DNA of 64,000 nt from Owenia fusiformis (Eukaryota > Annelida > Polychaeta > Sabellida > Oweniidae): positions 1,805,730 through 1,869,729 of the forward strand of contig CAIIXF020000007.1 of assembly GCA_903813345.2 (NCBI GenBank), read 5' to 3'. The notes under the pieces are model-generated. The model made no database searches. It was not told the DNA's origin and saw nothing but the letters and a program-made list of their open reading frames with translations. The translations under genes and the position numbers were made by a program. How positions within the stretch are numbered: the stretch's first letter is position 1; every line of letters starts with the position of its first letter. Of the stretch, positions 42,425 through 55,300 are shown piece by piece.

Positions 42425-45034
42425 CACTGGGGATGAACTTGAAACGAGGGAGGTTTTGCCTCGTATCAAAATGGCGGCGCGTGAAAAAATTTCATTCGGT
42501 AAGATTTTTGTTTTTTACAATTTTCGTGCTTTTATCCTTCAAATTAAAACTTAATATTTGGCAAGTAAATAGTTCATAAGTTCCGGTTTTATAATATGAT
42601 TACAAATTAGAAATCAATACTGGCATTGCTGAGATATTTACATATCAATTCTCTCACTTAGGAAACGAGGCATGTTTCTCAAGGAAACGAGGCAGCTATA
42701 TAGCATTCTTAAGAATGAAACGAGGCAACCATATTTAATTAAAAATGTTTTGTTTTTATTACAGAACGGGGCCTCCAAAAAGAAGCATCCCTGTTCAAAT
42801 GCTATTTCTGTAACAGGAAACGACAACGTTGCTGATATTGTTATGGTGAAGCTTCCTAAAAAGCAAAAATGTTATGTTGAATAGGGAAGCAGATATAGAC
42901 AGTTGTGAACAAAGCTTGCTTTTATTCTACCTTGAAACATCATTTATTTTAATTCACGATAGCGACATCATAATATTTATGCCATCGACCATTAACATTT
43001 TTCATATGGCTAATAATCTAGAAAATTTATGAATATTTCATTTACAAATGCATTACCATTTCTAGCATTTAAGAAAATACAAGGCATTAACATATGACAC
43101 GTGTTGTAACTTAGTAATAACAAATAAGTCCATTTATCTGCTACCATGGTAACATATGTTCTAAGAAATACTTGAAAGTCATAATAAGTTTATAATAATG
43201 TTCACAGTAAAATATGATGTCAGTCTAAGCGGTACGCATTTGTTCAGTTTTTGAAAGTTGCTAAAATTGCTAAAGAATTTGCTATTGACGCAAAACGCCA
43301 GACGCCGAACTCCAGACGTCAGACGCCGAACATTTCCACATTTCGTTGGACTATATGCAGAATAACATAATTGATAGTGACATAATAAGGAACATACAGA
43401 CATTAAAGAATACAAACAGTAAAATCCAATGTACACCAATGAGACAATGCCAGTGTGCTCCTTGACTCTGCTATTTTTGTAATATAGGCGAGTCATTTAA
43501 TTATTACCATGGTCATATTTTTTTATCGTATCTGGAATTATATTCTATCAAATATAGCCATCTCGAGCAACAACAATGCCCCATTTGCGTACGATTAGTA
43601 GGGAGGTTTAACGACACATGTTTTAAAGAGAAGTGTACGTAAACGTGTAAAATTGCAATCTTCAGAGAACTAGTTCTTGTCTTCAACGTCTTTATTTGCA
43701 TGAATGATTACAAAGGTATCAGTTAAACTGTTTTAATTGGGTCTTTGTATAAGTCAATCCAGAACGGAACTATAGTTCCCAGGGGTCATTTCACGTTTAC
43801 GTTCGCCATTTCTAAAATACGTGTAGCTTAAGCTCCCTATTAAAATAGCACTTCTTTGAACGAGATTTTTCTTATTTGAGAGAACATTTTGACGATATAT
43901 GCGCTACCATTGATAGCTCGGATAGCTGGCTCGTTTATTGGAATTGACACTCAAAACAATGCTATTTAACGTTTTCGAAATATTTAGGTACGAAAAATTT
44001 CGAACGGAATGCGTGACATATACGTAATTCGCGTGAAAAGTCCGAACGAAATGCGTACGTTTTTTTCGGCGTTTTGGATAGTATACATCACAAAGGAACT
44101 TATCGTGTCACTTGTCTATTGTGATGTCATAGAGACAATTAGAAAAATTGAAGAATTTGAAGAAAAATAGCCACCCAAAGACACTTACACCTGCTAATTG
44201 CCATTTTACAAAGAGTTTATTCAAGCAAGAAAACTGTTTGGAAAAACGTAATTTCGGGTTGAACACAAGGAGGATTGGCTCCCAGAATGCAACACCGATA
44301 TTCTGCAAAACAATCACCTAGCGATAGCTTTGTTGGAGAGTATCGAGTCATTCTCCATGCAGTCGTACAAATTATACAGACACGAATAGCAAATGACGCA
44401 TGCGTGGAGATTAAAGAATATCGAGTTGGAACCCTGGCTTCCAATCCTCCTTGGGTTGAACATGGTACCCACCACTCTGGTTACCATAGCAACCATATCT
44501 CAAGAACCAATCAAAATTGAGGTCCCAAATTTTACCATATAATGTATAAATATATAACACATATGTGTACCAAGTTTCATTGCAATAATACTATTTTCCT
44601 TGAAGTTATGACATTAAATGCAAAACTTTTTGAACCACCTAAGTATATCGTGTAAAACGTAATCGGTCGTATGTGACCAGAACGGTGGAAATAAGATCAT
44701 TAAATGTAGACACTATCACAGAAAGAATAGTTGCCTCGTTGCAAGTCAAACATTGCCTCGTTTCATTGTTACAAAATGTAGACAGGTGCCTCGTTTCCTA
44801 AGTGAGAGAATTGAAATGTAAATATCTCAGCAATGTCTGTATTGATTTCTAATTTGCAATCATATTATAAAACCGGAACTTATAAACTATTTACTTGCCA
44901 AATATTAAGTTTTAATTTGAAGGATAAAAGCACGAAAATTGTAAAAAACAAAAATCTTACAGAATGAAATTTTTTCACGCGCCGCCATTTTGATACGAGG
45001 CAAAACCTCCCTCGTTTCCAGTTCATCCCCAGTG
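42425..45034. mobile_element. 2.6-kb DNA transposon with ~248-bp terminal inverted repeats
   Basis: Left arm 42425-42673 and right arm 44787-45034 are long, near-identical inverted copies starting CACTGGGGATGAACT. Flanking GTATA (42420-42424 and 45035-45039) is a likely 5-base target duplication. Inside the arms lie subterminal repeats GAAACGAGGCA (at least three per side, some beyond the arms). Each arm also carries caaaatggcggcgcgtgaa. The ~2.1-kb core has no long frame, so the copy is non-autonomous. A Mutator-like MITE is nested at 44266-44453. Superfamily uncertain: CAC ends plus 5 bases recall Transib but the sequence does not match its usual end. Confidence 0.88.
44266..44453. mobile_element. 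Mutator-like MITE, copy 2 (188 bp, 9-bp TSD), nested
   Basis: CAAGGAGGATTGGCTCCCAG at the left is inverted with two differences at the right. Direct repeat GGTTGAACA flanks it (44257-44265 and 44454-44462). Same family as 1983-2287, with a shorter interior. It inserted into the 2.6-kb long-TIR element and so is younger than it. Confidence 0.85.
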
Positions 45035-45039
45035 GTATA

Positions 45040-46310
45040 GCCTAACTACAGTGTGTCCCAAAAAAATGCAACAAGCAAAAACATTGTAAAACCACAAAAC
45101 CAGTGGTGATTACATGAATTTCATTTAATTTACCATGAAGCTATGTGCCTCCTCTTTCCAATGGTATGTCATTTGTTCATATCTGATAACGGACCACTGA
45201 ATAATCATTGTTTTTTCGTCCATGGGTGAAAGGGCCTTTGTGCCAAGTTTTAAAATATCCTCAGTCAACTGATCCTATTGTGCATTCAGGTAAATCATTA
45301 TGTAATTGGGACCGGGAATTTAATTCTGGTCACAAGAGTTGCATAACACAAGTTTCAGATTTGGATTCACTAAGAAAAAATTTAACTTTAAGTGTTCATT
45401 GTTCATCAGTATCCTTGGTGGTTCAGTTAATGTTATGAACAAATGGAAAAAGAAGTGGCAAAACAGTTAGTCAGTAAAGTCACAACCATTGCCAGTGTCT
45501 GTCATCTTATGAAAGATTACTCAGTGCTTATTCAGTGCTAGTGGTCTGCGGTCATATATGCCAATAAACCTATATGTATATGGCATGTATGATTGAGGAT
45601 TCATGTATGATTGAGGATTCAACTCAATTCAATTTTTTATTTTTTTTTATTTATTTCATAATTCTTATATAATATACACTATAAAAACAAGCCACTAGAC
45701 ACCCTAGTGGGACTAGTTTTTTCCAAGCAGTTCATGAGATTCAGTTTGCCCACTACCCACTACAAAAAATAAATTCTAAAATACTGGAATGTATTGAGGT
45801 TGGTATGTGGGAGGCGTGGATCATTTCACCATGTAAAAATACAGGCAAACTAATCACTTGTGCCCAGGACTTTATAATTACGGTATGCGCTTTCTGTCCG
45901 GTGGTCATACAATCAATTTTTAGAAAACGTTCAAATGCCTCAATCGAATAATTTGGTCTACTTACTTATATTTACATGACTTATTTTTTTAAGTCAAATG
46001 TGTGTCCATTCGATAGTCAGTATAGTTAAATTTAAATGTTTGGAACTACTTGGAAATCCTAAAAAATAAACAATCAAAGTACCATTCCCTCCGGGGTTGT
46101 TGTGTCCTTCAAAAATGCTTAATACATGTACAGCAGCTTAACAGTATAGCTGGTTTCAACCAAATATGGTCTTCCTAGTATTTTATTCCATTTTATAAAA
46201 GAAAAACAGTCATTAGAAGTGTTTAATTTTTTTCGGTTAAAATAGCTACAAATTTTTTGGAAGAATTAGCCTCAATGGCACAAACAAATTTTTCAACTAT
46301 CGTGATCTCT
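45040..46310. other. intergenic, no gene seen
   Basis: Contains an acagtgtgtcccaaaaaaatgcaac end (45050) resembling a mariner-type terminus, and a T-rich attttttattttttttttattt tract (45630-45660) that could be the reversed tail of an old retroelement. Neither could be bounded. Confidence 0.4.
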
Positions 46311-46377
46311 GCAAAGTAGTTTCAAATTACTCACTTCGAGAGCCATGTTAGATTTTGAAACATATGGCTCTCAAACG

Positions 46378-46863
46378 GGACAGCTGATTAATAGTGACCT
46401 TTGAAATCGAATTAAGTCGATCAGCGGCCTACTTTTGTTCTCTTACTATGTTATACATCATTATCATCCTTCCGTGCAAGTATTAGAGCGCTGAATTACT
46501 TCCTTTTCGACCAAGACTTGTAATTGTTAGTCAAGTGAATGTTTTTACTGCCAAATTCCAATATGACATTTTCTGATCGGACATTTCCGTGAATCTCCGG
46601 AGGTTGTCCGAACCTAAATCATTCTCAAAATTCATTTCTTTCTTTGAGTATCTCGCTCCTAGCAAACCGCCATATTGGAAATGGGTCGAAAAAAACATTC
46701 ACTCGATGAACAATTTACAAGTCTTGATCGAAAAAGAAGTATTTCAGCGCTCCAATACTTGCACGGATTAATGATACTGATGTGAGACACAGTTAGAGAC
46801 CAAAAGTAAGCCGCTGGAATCTTTATTCATATTTTAAAGGTCACTATTTATATTGAGCTGCCC
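46378..46863. repeat. long imperfect palindrome (~190-bp arms)
   Basis: Arm 46378-46566 is mirrored by 46669-46863 around a ~100-base spacer. Shared words include caagtcttg-tcgaaaa, ttcagcgctc-aatacttgcacgg and aaaggtcactatt. Weaker pairing continues outward (to about 46310 and 46930). It may be a fold-back element or an old inverted duplication; no target duplication was seen. Confidence 0.75.
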
Positions 46864-47917
46864 AAGTGCGCCGTGGGAAAACTATAGTATCAAAATCCAC
46901 ATAGCTTTCGCTGGAAGTAAGTTTCAAACATTTAAAATTTTACTGAATAGATACTCGAAATTGAATAAAAATGCCATAAGAAACTCAGTCATTTTCTTGG
47001 GAAAGGTTTCTTCTCACCCTCTGATCAAGTGACAGAGTTCAAAGAATTTGCCAGAAATATTGGCGCAAGGCTGGCACACAGAGATTGTATACATCTTATT
47101 AATAATTTCAATAAAAGTTTAGCTACATGGTCGTCATGACATGACCTAACTGAACACAGCTGGCTCAAAAGCTTCTGTCAGCTCGGCTAGCGTAAAGTCC
47201 ATTTCACTGTTTAACTGCGTCAGTAAAAGCTAAAAAATAAGAAATCAAAATATCATTTTTCAATAATATATGGAAATATATATTCCTATTGTACATGAAT
47301 GACATTTGTATATCTTGGATTGCTTCTAGTTTGGCTTATAAAGTGTGTGGCTTCTTATATTTGGATGCTTCTCTGCCATGTTATTTTCAATAAGATTAGC
47401 ATGGCTGAAATTCTTCAAATTACAAGACGGCACGGGCTTATTGCACAAAAAACTAAAAAATCTGAAATATACAAATGTCATTCATGTAATCTACATTATG
47501 AATATACTTTTACATATATTATTGCACAATGGTCTCCCAATTTCTTATTTTTGCCGTTCTACTGACGCAATGAAGCAGTGAAATGGACTCTAAACATGAC
47601 CCATATAAAAATTTCAGTTTTGTTTTTCAATTTTTTCCAACTCTAAAAATTGTTGAAAAATATTGTTCTTTATATTCGACAAATCTAATTGAAATTTAAT
47701 TAAGTCGGTTCATCAAACCTTTATGAAGTTCTAGAACAAATATTACTCGTCATTTAGGCACTAAATACTGCTATTTTTAAGAAAACAAATTGGTAATAAA
47801 ATGGACGTACCTTTCGTTCTCTAAACGCTCTTCAAATTAGAGGAAGTTTGTTTTCAGGGGAGCATACAGTTTCTCGATTTCCAGTTGCAACATCTAGTGA
47901 AAATTCATGAAATCTCA

Positions 47918-50900
47918 ATGAGTTGGAGAAAAACAGTCAGCTTACTTATAAAACGACAGCAGATTAAAACAATTATACGTAGACAAAGTACAACAATGCC
48001 TTGTCTACACGTGAGGCACGTCGAAAATGATGACAGAATCCAAATATCCTTCAATTTCAGCCACAATGGGAAAGAAAGGCAGTTCAACTTGAACAGACAC
48101 AAATCAGAAGAGCTTTCAAAATCTCTAGAAAGACTAACCCAGAATATAAAGAAATTTACTGATAAAAAGAAAAGCAAGAAGCAGAAACTTGAAAATACAG
48201 ACATTTCCAATAACTTGACAATAAAACTTTTACACAATGATATTTCAGTTGACCAAAATTGGCCAAATTCAGAAGCATGGAAAAATGGTTCGGTTTTACA
48301 CATTGACGACACCACATATACTGTCACTGTGAATCCACCTACTATTCTGAAGCTCGAAATTCCTGATAGCATTATGGCAGGCTTTACAATTTATCTGAAA
48401 TATGAGTTTGAATTTGTTGATATCGCAAAAAGCAGTTTTGAATGGTTTATCGATATAAAATCTGAAAACGACCAAGGAGCTAGTTCATCAAATGTTGTTG
48501 AATGGAAAAAAGTATCTGATGGTTTTCTTTACACACCATCTTTAACTGAAATAGGCCATAAATTAAAGTTGAAATGTAAACCTAGTGATGGAGAACGCTT
48601 TGGTGATGCTAAAGATGTTTATTCAACTGTAAACATTGAGTCTGGCCCTGGGATATGCCCTTTTGAAAATCGCCACTTGTACACCAAACGGCAATCTGAC
48701 CCAGGATGGTAAGTTGTATCAACAATCAATCAATTCAAGTGCAGATATGTTGTTTCAAAGTAGCTTGTTTAAATTCAATATTGGTTGATCATCTGTTTGA
48801 TATAATCTTCATTTGAATTTGCATCATTATACTATGTTCATTATTTTCACTTACAATTTTAGCTTCAGAGTGATAACTTACAACATCTTGGCTGACACCT
48901 ACGCTGACTCTGACTTTTCTCGGGAGACCTTGTTCCCTTACTGCCCTCCATATGCCTTGGCACTGGACTACAGAAAACAGTTGCTCTTAAAGGAGGTCAA
49001 AGGTATTTACCAATCTTGTTCCCTTGTTGTGTCAATTTGCTTCAGCAGCTGACTACAGGAAAAAATTTCTCTTAAAGGGGATCAAGAGTGTGTACAATGT
49101 TTTAGATAACAGATTATAATATTATATTTTTGCTTGTATTTCAGGTTATAATGCTGATGTGATATGCTTGCAAGAGGTGGACAAGAAAGTGTTTATAAAT
49201 GAACTCCAACCTGTGTTGGACATTGAAGGATTTGATGGCATGTTGAAGCTGAAAAATGGTCAGGTCCCTGAGGGGTCAAGTATATTCTACAGGAGGTCTA
49301 AGTTCAGGTATTAATTAAGGAACAAAGACCAAGATTTTATGATTTATGATGCAATACATGACCGAAAATGTTATTCTCTAATTCTGTTCATTGTTAAAAG
49401 ACCGGAATCGCGTAGAGATTGAGGTCTTCGGCAATGGCCAGAATGAAATTTGAGCTCATTTGTTTGCCATGAATCATAAAATCGAGGTATTTGTAATGAT
49501 TCTAATGTGATAAACAGACAAGTAAAGCAACTATTTGCATTTAAGAATTTTAGTGGTCAAACATACTCCTATTAAATATAAACCAGTAAATCAATTGTTC
49601 TCACTATTGTGACACCACTTATCATACACTGTCATATTAGAATATCATATTGGGATTTTAGATTTATATGCTGTATTTGTTAGCTTAAATGTAACTGTAA
49701 ACTGAACTGTATGAAAAAACCACAGAGAATAACGTTTAAGAGGGTACCAAATTTTACAGATTGCCTATTCACTATTTAGTATTTGGCCAACATATTTGTT
49801 GCCTCGCAGCGATATTAGAACCCTATCCAGGAAAACCATCAGATGATAGTGTGATTTCGTTCATGTCCTGTTTCTTGTTACATGATATGAAATAGATTTA
49901 GTGAAGAGTTCAAACTAAATAGATATGCAACATCTCAATTTATATTAGAAATTTGCAGAATATGATCTCAAATGAATACTTGAATTGTTTTAGGTTATTA
50001 GGCAAGCATGATCTCAACATGGTTGAGGAGCTGAAGAGTTCAGAGAAATATCAAGATTTATATGAGAAAATCTGTCAGAAGGAGGCTTACAAGGAGAAAA
50101 TGCTGGATAGAAACACTACTCTGCAGGTTGGTACATTCTATGAATTAATTAGTATAGTATGTACAGTAAAACCTGTCTAAGTGTAACACCTTTGGTACTT
50201 CCTAATAAGTCTTCCACTTAGGAGATGTTTCACTAATATAGGTTCATTTAACATTATGTAAGTTGGTCTTGGGACTCTGAAAAGTGTGTGTAACAGAGGT
50301 GCTCTACTTCTAGAGGTGTTCCACTTTACAGGTTTCACATTAAACACATTCTCAAAATCTGTAGAAAAATGATTTATGTAAATTATGTCACTTCAAAGTC
50401 CAATTCAGATGAATAATGGCATTTTTAGTCATTTGTCCATAGAATTTAGCTGAGAAAGGGAAGGTTTGTAACTTTTAGTCTCAACTCCTTAGTTATAGGA
50501 TAGAGATCCTACATAGGCTAAAAATGCATTTATATTTTATTAATCCTAAATCCATTGACTACATTTGCAGGTAGCTGTGTTAGAATCGTGTGAGGACCCG
50601 AGTAGAAAGCTATGTGTTGCTACATCACATTTCTTCTTTCATCCCAAGGCCTGTAACATCAGACTAGTCCAGGCTTACATCTGTTTGCAGCATTTAGAAT
50701 CTGTCAGGGAATTATATAAAGACCAGGTGATGTAATAACATGTAAATTTAACATTCAAAAATACCTTTAATTATACCTTGATTGGGCAAGTAATTAATTA
50801 CACAGAAATTCAAATAGGTATATCCCTCAATGGCGGATCCAGAAGCTTACAAGGGGGTCCACATTTCAAATTGGAAAAAAAACATTAGCTCTTGCGCATA

Positions 50901-51788
50901 AAGACTTTGAAAATTTAAGCCCCTTTTTGATAATTTGGCCTAAAAAGGCCAAGTATTGCCCAAAAAGGCCCACTAATTGAGGCCCTACAAGATTTTTGGG
51001 CCCATATTCTTTTTTATTTTAACTCCCACTCTCTCTACATTCCTGTGCTAGGGTGAACATTGCTTGTAATATTTGATCATGTTTATTATTTTTTATTACA
51101 GGGTACCTTGTCCTTTTTGTTCTGCGGGGACCTAAATAGTGCACCTACACTAGGGGTGTACCAACTTATAACTACTAAGGATGTAGGACCAGATCATCCA
51201 GATTGGAGCTCAGGTGACTTGGGAGATTTGTTATATAAATAGGGAAAATAATGTATGTAGTGTGTCAATGGATGTATTTAATTGCAATGCCATGATGAAC
51301 AAATGTGGCATGCTTCAAGCCCTTGTCTACCCAAGATCTTAAGAGTGCATGCCATGTACATAGTGATGGATACCAGAGACTTGATGCAAGACTACTACTT
51401 TGAAAACTATTCATCGGTATGCTAAACAACTTTTTGGAATAACTTTGTCAGTCAATAATGATGACATGTCAGAAAATATTTAGTGATAATGTGTATCAAA
51501 ATAGAAACACTGTTTCTTCTTGTAGGTGGAGAGGAGGAATATTTAAAAGATATGGAGCTATCTCATAAGTTTAACCTGAAAAGTGCATGTGGTACACCAA
51601 AGTATACAAACTATGTGGGAGGATTCAATGGCTGCTTAGACTACATTTTCATGGACTCTGATAGCCTAGAAACAGTTCAAGTTATTCCAATGCCCTCCCA
51701 TGAAGAGGTGATACAACATACGGCTTTACCTAGTGTGGTGTTTCCTTCTGACCATATAGCTCAAATAGCTGATTTGACTTGGAAATAA
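47918..51788 (+). CDS. PDE12: 2',5'-phosphodiesterase 12 (PDE12), mitochondrial, 7 exons, 585 aa
   Basis: Exons: 47918-48708, 48863-49002, 49145-49307, 49994-50126, 50571-50726, 51102-51213, 51526-51788; 1,758 nt. The N-terminus MSWRKTVSLLIKRQQIKTII is basic and acid-free, suited to a mitochondrial presequence. Exonuclease-endonuclease-phosphatase blocks: ITYNILADTYA, ADVICLQEVDK, FCGDLNSAP, YTNYVGGFNGCLDYIFMD, PSDHIAQIADL. PDE12 trims poly(A) from mitochondrial RNA and cleaves 2'-5' oligoadenylate. Human PDE12 is 609 residues. One catalytic block differs: the usual NTH reads TSH (VATSHFFFHP). Start at 47918 is the first ATG in frame; an in-frame TTG at 47885 is unlikely. Confidence 0.96.
49015..49095 (+). 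pseudogene. decayed tandem copy of the 3' part of PDE12 exon 2
   Basis: cttgttccctt (49015) and gactacagg-aaa-tt-ctcttaaagggg-tcaa match exon 2 at a constant 86-base offset (48929-49009). The copy includes the donor region, now AGTGTGT instead of GGTATTT. It lies inside intron 2 and has no role in the spliced frame. Confidence 0.75.
50164..50337 (+). mobile_element. ~174-bp 'cagtaaaacctgtct' MITE in PDE12 intron 4
   Basis: CAGTAAAACCTGTCTAAGTG, then aacacctttgg, at the left; mirrored gtgttccactttacaggttt at the right. Same family as 4746-5433; TA at the left end. Confidence 0.7.
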
Positions 51789-51789
51789 A
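51784..51789 (+). terminator. poly(A) signal overlapping the PDE12 stop codon
   Basis: The last codons TGG AAA TAA are followed by A, so the stop TAA lies inside AATAAA. A DNA transposon begins 22 bases after the stop, so the 3' UTR is either very short or made of transposon. Confidence 0.45.
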
Positions 51790-51809
51790 AAATGATGTAT
51801 TTATATGTA

Positions 51810-52396
51810 CAGGTTGGGCCAATACAAATGGGACACTCAAATATATTATATTTAAAGGAGTGTATATGAACTAAATGTCATGATAATTTAGCATTATAAA
51901 GTTTTAACATTTGTTGATACATGTTTAAATCTTAAAGTCAAATGATGATCAGATTTTTTTTGTGTTTGACACAACAAATTGGCACTAAATTGAATTGAAA
52001 CTAAAGAATTTGTGTTGTCTGTCAATTTAGGTAAAATTCATTATTTTTCTTTACCTTGACATTATTTTACTCAAATTTCGCCAGCATATCATTATTATTA
52101 CATGTATTACAGGCAGTCTTCTGTATTTTGAAACCAGCATTTTATCAATATTATGACTTTTAATATTTTTTGTTACATTTAGCTGACATAATCGTAAGAA
52201 TTTTGAAAAAAGCATAAAATCAGGGTTTCATTGCTAAATTGCGACTACTATAGTTCATGAAGATAAACTTGTTTAACATAACAAAAAGTAAGACACAGAG
52301 ACAAACTGAGGGTAAAATAACACTTCAATCTTTCACAGATTTCTTAATTGTTAATGCGCAAAATGATGCAGTGTCCCCCTTTTATGGCCCACCCTG
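51810..52396. mobile_element. 587-bp TA-flanked element just downstream of PDE12
   Basis: CAGGTTGGGCCAATACAAATGGGAC at the left is mirrored by GTGTCCCCCTTTTATGGCCCACCCTG at the right, TA on each side. Same ends as the 175-bp MITE at 26092-26266. No transposase frame. Confidence 0.8.
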
Positions 52397-55300
52397 TATT
52401 TAGATGATTTTTTAGAATTGATTGATTTAGAATTATTTATTATAACTTGTCTCATATTTCTATCTGCTCATAACATAAATAGATGGAGTTACATGTATTG
52501 AAATAAATCATCTGTCAGAAAAAAAATGCTAAAATAAAATTCAACACAATGAAATTTCATCCAATTGTTAGTGTTACATTTAGCCAATTATTTTGAAAAT
52601 GCCTGCGACACCCAGGCATAACCTGCTAACCCAACTTCTTCCTAAAATTAGCTTTTATATTTATTTGGGGGATGAGGTACACAGGTGCTTCTTGCAATAT
52701 CACAAATTAACAAAAAAGATTCAAATTGCTCAACTTCCAGAGTTGGTTGGCCTTCATCCTTCACACACAATGTCATTAATTGATTAATGCTGTACCCGGG
52801 ACTTCTAGATTTTGCCTGTCCTGTGCTGCACTGTATAGACAATTATATACATGTAGTGCTACCAGCTTGAACCCTAGCTGAACGTAATATTATTGATGAT
52901 CTAAAGGCAAACCATGAATGACTATATACTCTGGGGAGGTTTAAGAGCCATTCAGTCTTCTACACCATTCAAGGATAAAACAATCAAACAGTATAGTAAT
53001 TGTAAATATTATATTTTTTTGTTTTATTTTATTTGTACTGCTTTTTCAAAGCATCCAGTCAGCTGTACATCTTAGTATATATTTAGTATTATGCTCTCCA
53101 TTAACACAGCTGAAGATAGTCACAAGCATTAGATGACATAAAAACAGTTTCAAATTACAGAAATACTTCGCATCCCTAAAGTTCATTTCTTTTAGGGACA
53201 TAAAATAGATTTTCTCTTTTGATTTATCACAGTTTTGAAATTAAATTTGTGATGTCTGAGTAAATGAGAATTGTAAATTGTAAACTAAAATCTACGTAAC
53301 TCATCAAGAATATTTTGTGAATATTCAACATAAAATCCAAACTACCAATGAGTATAAAAGTAATAAAACCATATAGAAATCTCATATAAACAGTCATCCT
53401 TCATTGTTCCTCATAGTTTAGTGAAAAACAATTTCAAATACTAAAAGATAACATACCTTACATATATGACCTTATATATATATTGGGTTTACATGGAGAG
53501 TTTAACAAACATGCAGGGACATATATGCTTAGATAAAGCAGATAAGTCCAGCATACAAGCCAGATTTAGCATATTGGTGCTTAGCTGCAGGTTGGTGAAG
53601 GTTTTTTCAACTTGTATCTTTTTGGCTTGTATGTTGGACATTCTAGCAATAATATATATTTTTATGATAATTTGTGATGTCAACATTAAGTGCTTCAGTC
53701 TCTCCTAAAGGAGATACCTTGCATTTTTTGCCTTGACTGATATATTTTTTCTGAAAAATGTTGCCACACAATTTGGCCACAAACCAAGCATATTTTTCAA
53801 ACCTACCATAGAGCAATTTTTTCATTTGACCACAAACTTTTTTCTGATGAAAGATAAGACAAGGTCCCCTGTTTCCAGGATCTATTGTTCTACTCCTTAA
53901 ATGTGTGACCTTCCCATATACTAGAATATAGTATTTAAAATGTACATGTATAGTCCTACCTACTTTCCACTTTAATTGAGCTAATTTACAATATGCTATG
54001 AGATCAGTAAGGAAATATCAATCAGATATTTTACAAGATAGATGTGGAAACCTATACACTATGTACAAAGGTATGGAAACAATATAAAGGTGTAAGCACC
54101 TCACTATGTGTTTCTAAAATTAAGCGCATCTTTGGTAAGCACATCTCCAAATATTACCACTTAAGGAATAGCATTCCATAACATTTTCTCTGTTGGTATG
54201 ACCTCAACAATTCATTGACTAATATGATTAAACATACATATACAGTAAAACCTGTCCTTAGTGAACATCTCTCTCTAGTGAACACCAGTGTCTAGTGAAC
54301 ACCTCTTCTCAGCACATTCCTCACTGACTTCTGTCTAAATTGTCTCTCTGTAGTGAACACATTTTATGGCTCCAAAGATGTTCACTGTACACATGTTTCA
54401 CTGTACATAATTTTGGTATAGTTAACCGCAGAGGCAACTTTTGGATGAAAAGGTTCCAATACTATAATTCCATTGTAGTACATGTAAAATCAAAACATTA
54501 GCAAATTACATCTACACATATCATGCTACACCAGCATAAACCAGGCAGTTTTGCTAAAACTTCAACAAACAATTTTGTGCAGGTGCACGAGAATTGGTAA
54601 TGTAATAATATACATGGTGGTACCTGTCAATTATATATGCTACCCGTGATATCTAAATATTTATTATTGTTACTAACGTAAAGGTGCTTAGTTACATTAA
54701 AAATGTTCTACTAATTACATGAATTATCTCCCTACTTCATTAGTATTTTCCTAATAGGCTGTATCAATAACAATTTTACAAGGGCAAGACAGTTTAGCCA
54801 TATTAAATATACTATTACCGTAAAACAAGTTACTTTGTTACATGCTTTCGTTGATGAATGGTGGTGCGACACCCTGAAAATGGTGCAGGAGTTAAATTAC
54901 TGCAAATTGATTTTAATTCAGACAATTTCTTTTCAATTTACATTATTCTTTTGTGAATCTGGAGTTAAAGTAGAACATGTTTGCAAAATCAATATGTTTT
55001 ACAGTGTTAGTATTGAGTATCTTAAACATGGTGACACACTTATATGTGCTACAGTACGTATACATAGCATCTATTCTAGCACCTTCTACTGCAAATGGGT
55101 CCAATCAACCCCCTCTGAGTTCATGATATAACTCTCAAGAGACCTTGTCCAGGGGCTTAACCAGGGTCAGAAAATAGGCCAGACAAAGTTAAATAAGTGA
55201 AGCAAAGTTGCTTCACCTGTCTATCGTCTATTGCCTGGCTAGGCCCATGTTGCTGACATTTACCTATTCTAGTAATTCTCACATGAAATGATTTTAATCA

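Noticed and set aside
42672-42884. 70-codon frame in the long-TIR element as a transposase piece
   Set aside because: No motif; the frame is created by subterminal repeats.
45208-45438. 76-codon frame as a mariner transposase remnant
   Set aside because: Neighbouring gtgtgtcccaaaaaa suggests a mariner end, but the translation lacks any D,D motif or known block.
47885-47917. In-frame TTG as the PDE12 start
   Set aside because: The first ATG at 47918 gives a typical basic mitochondrial presequence; non-ATG starts are unlikely here.
53546-53642. Hairpin as a microRNA precursor
   Set aside because: The loop is long and only ~17 bases pair well; no other evidence.
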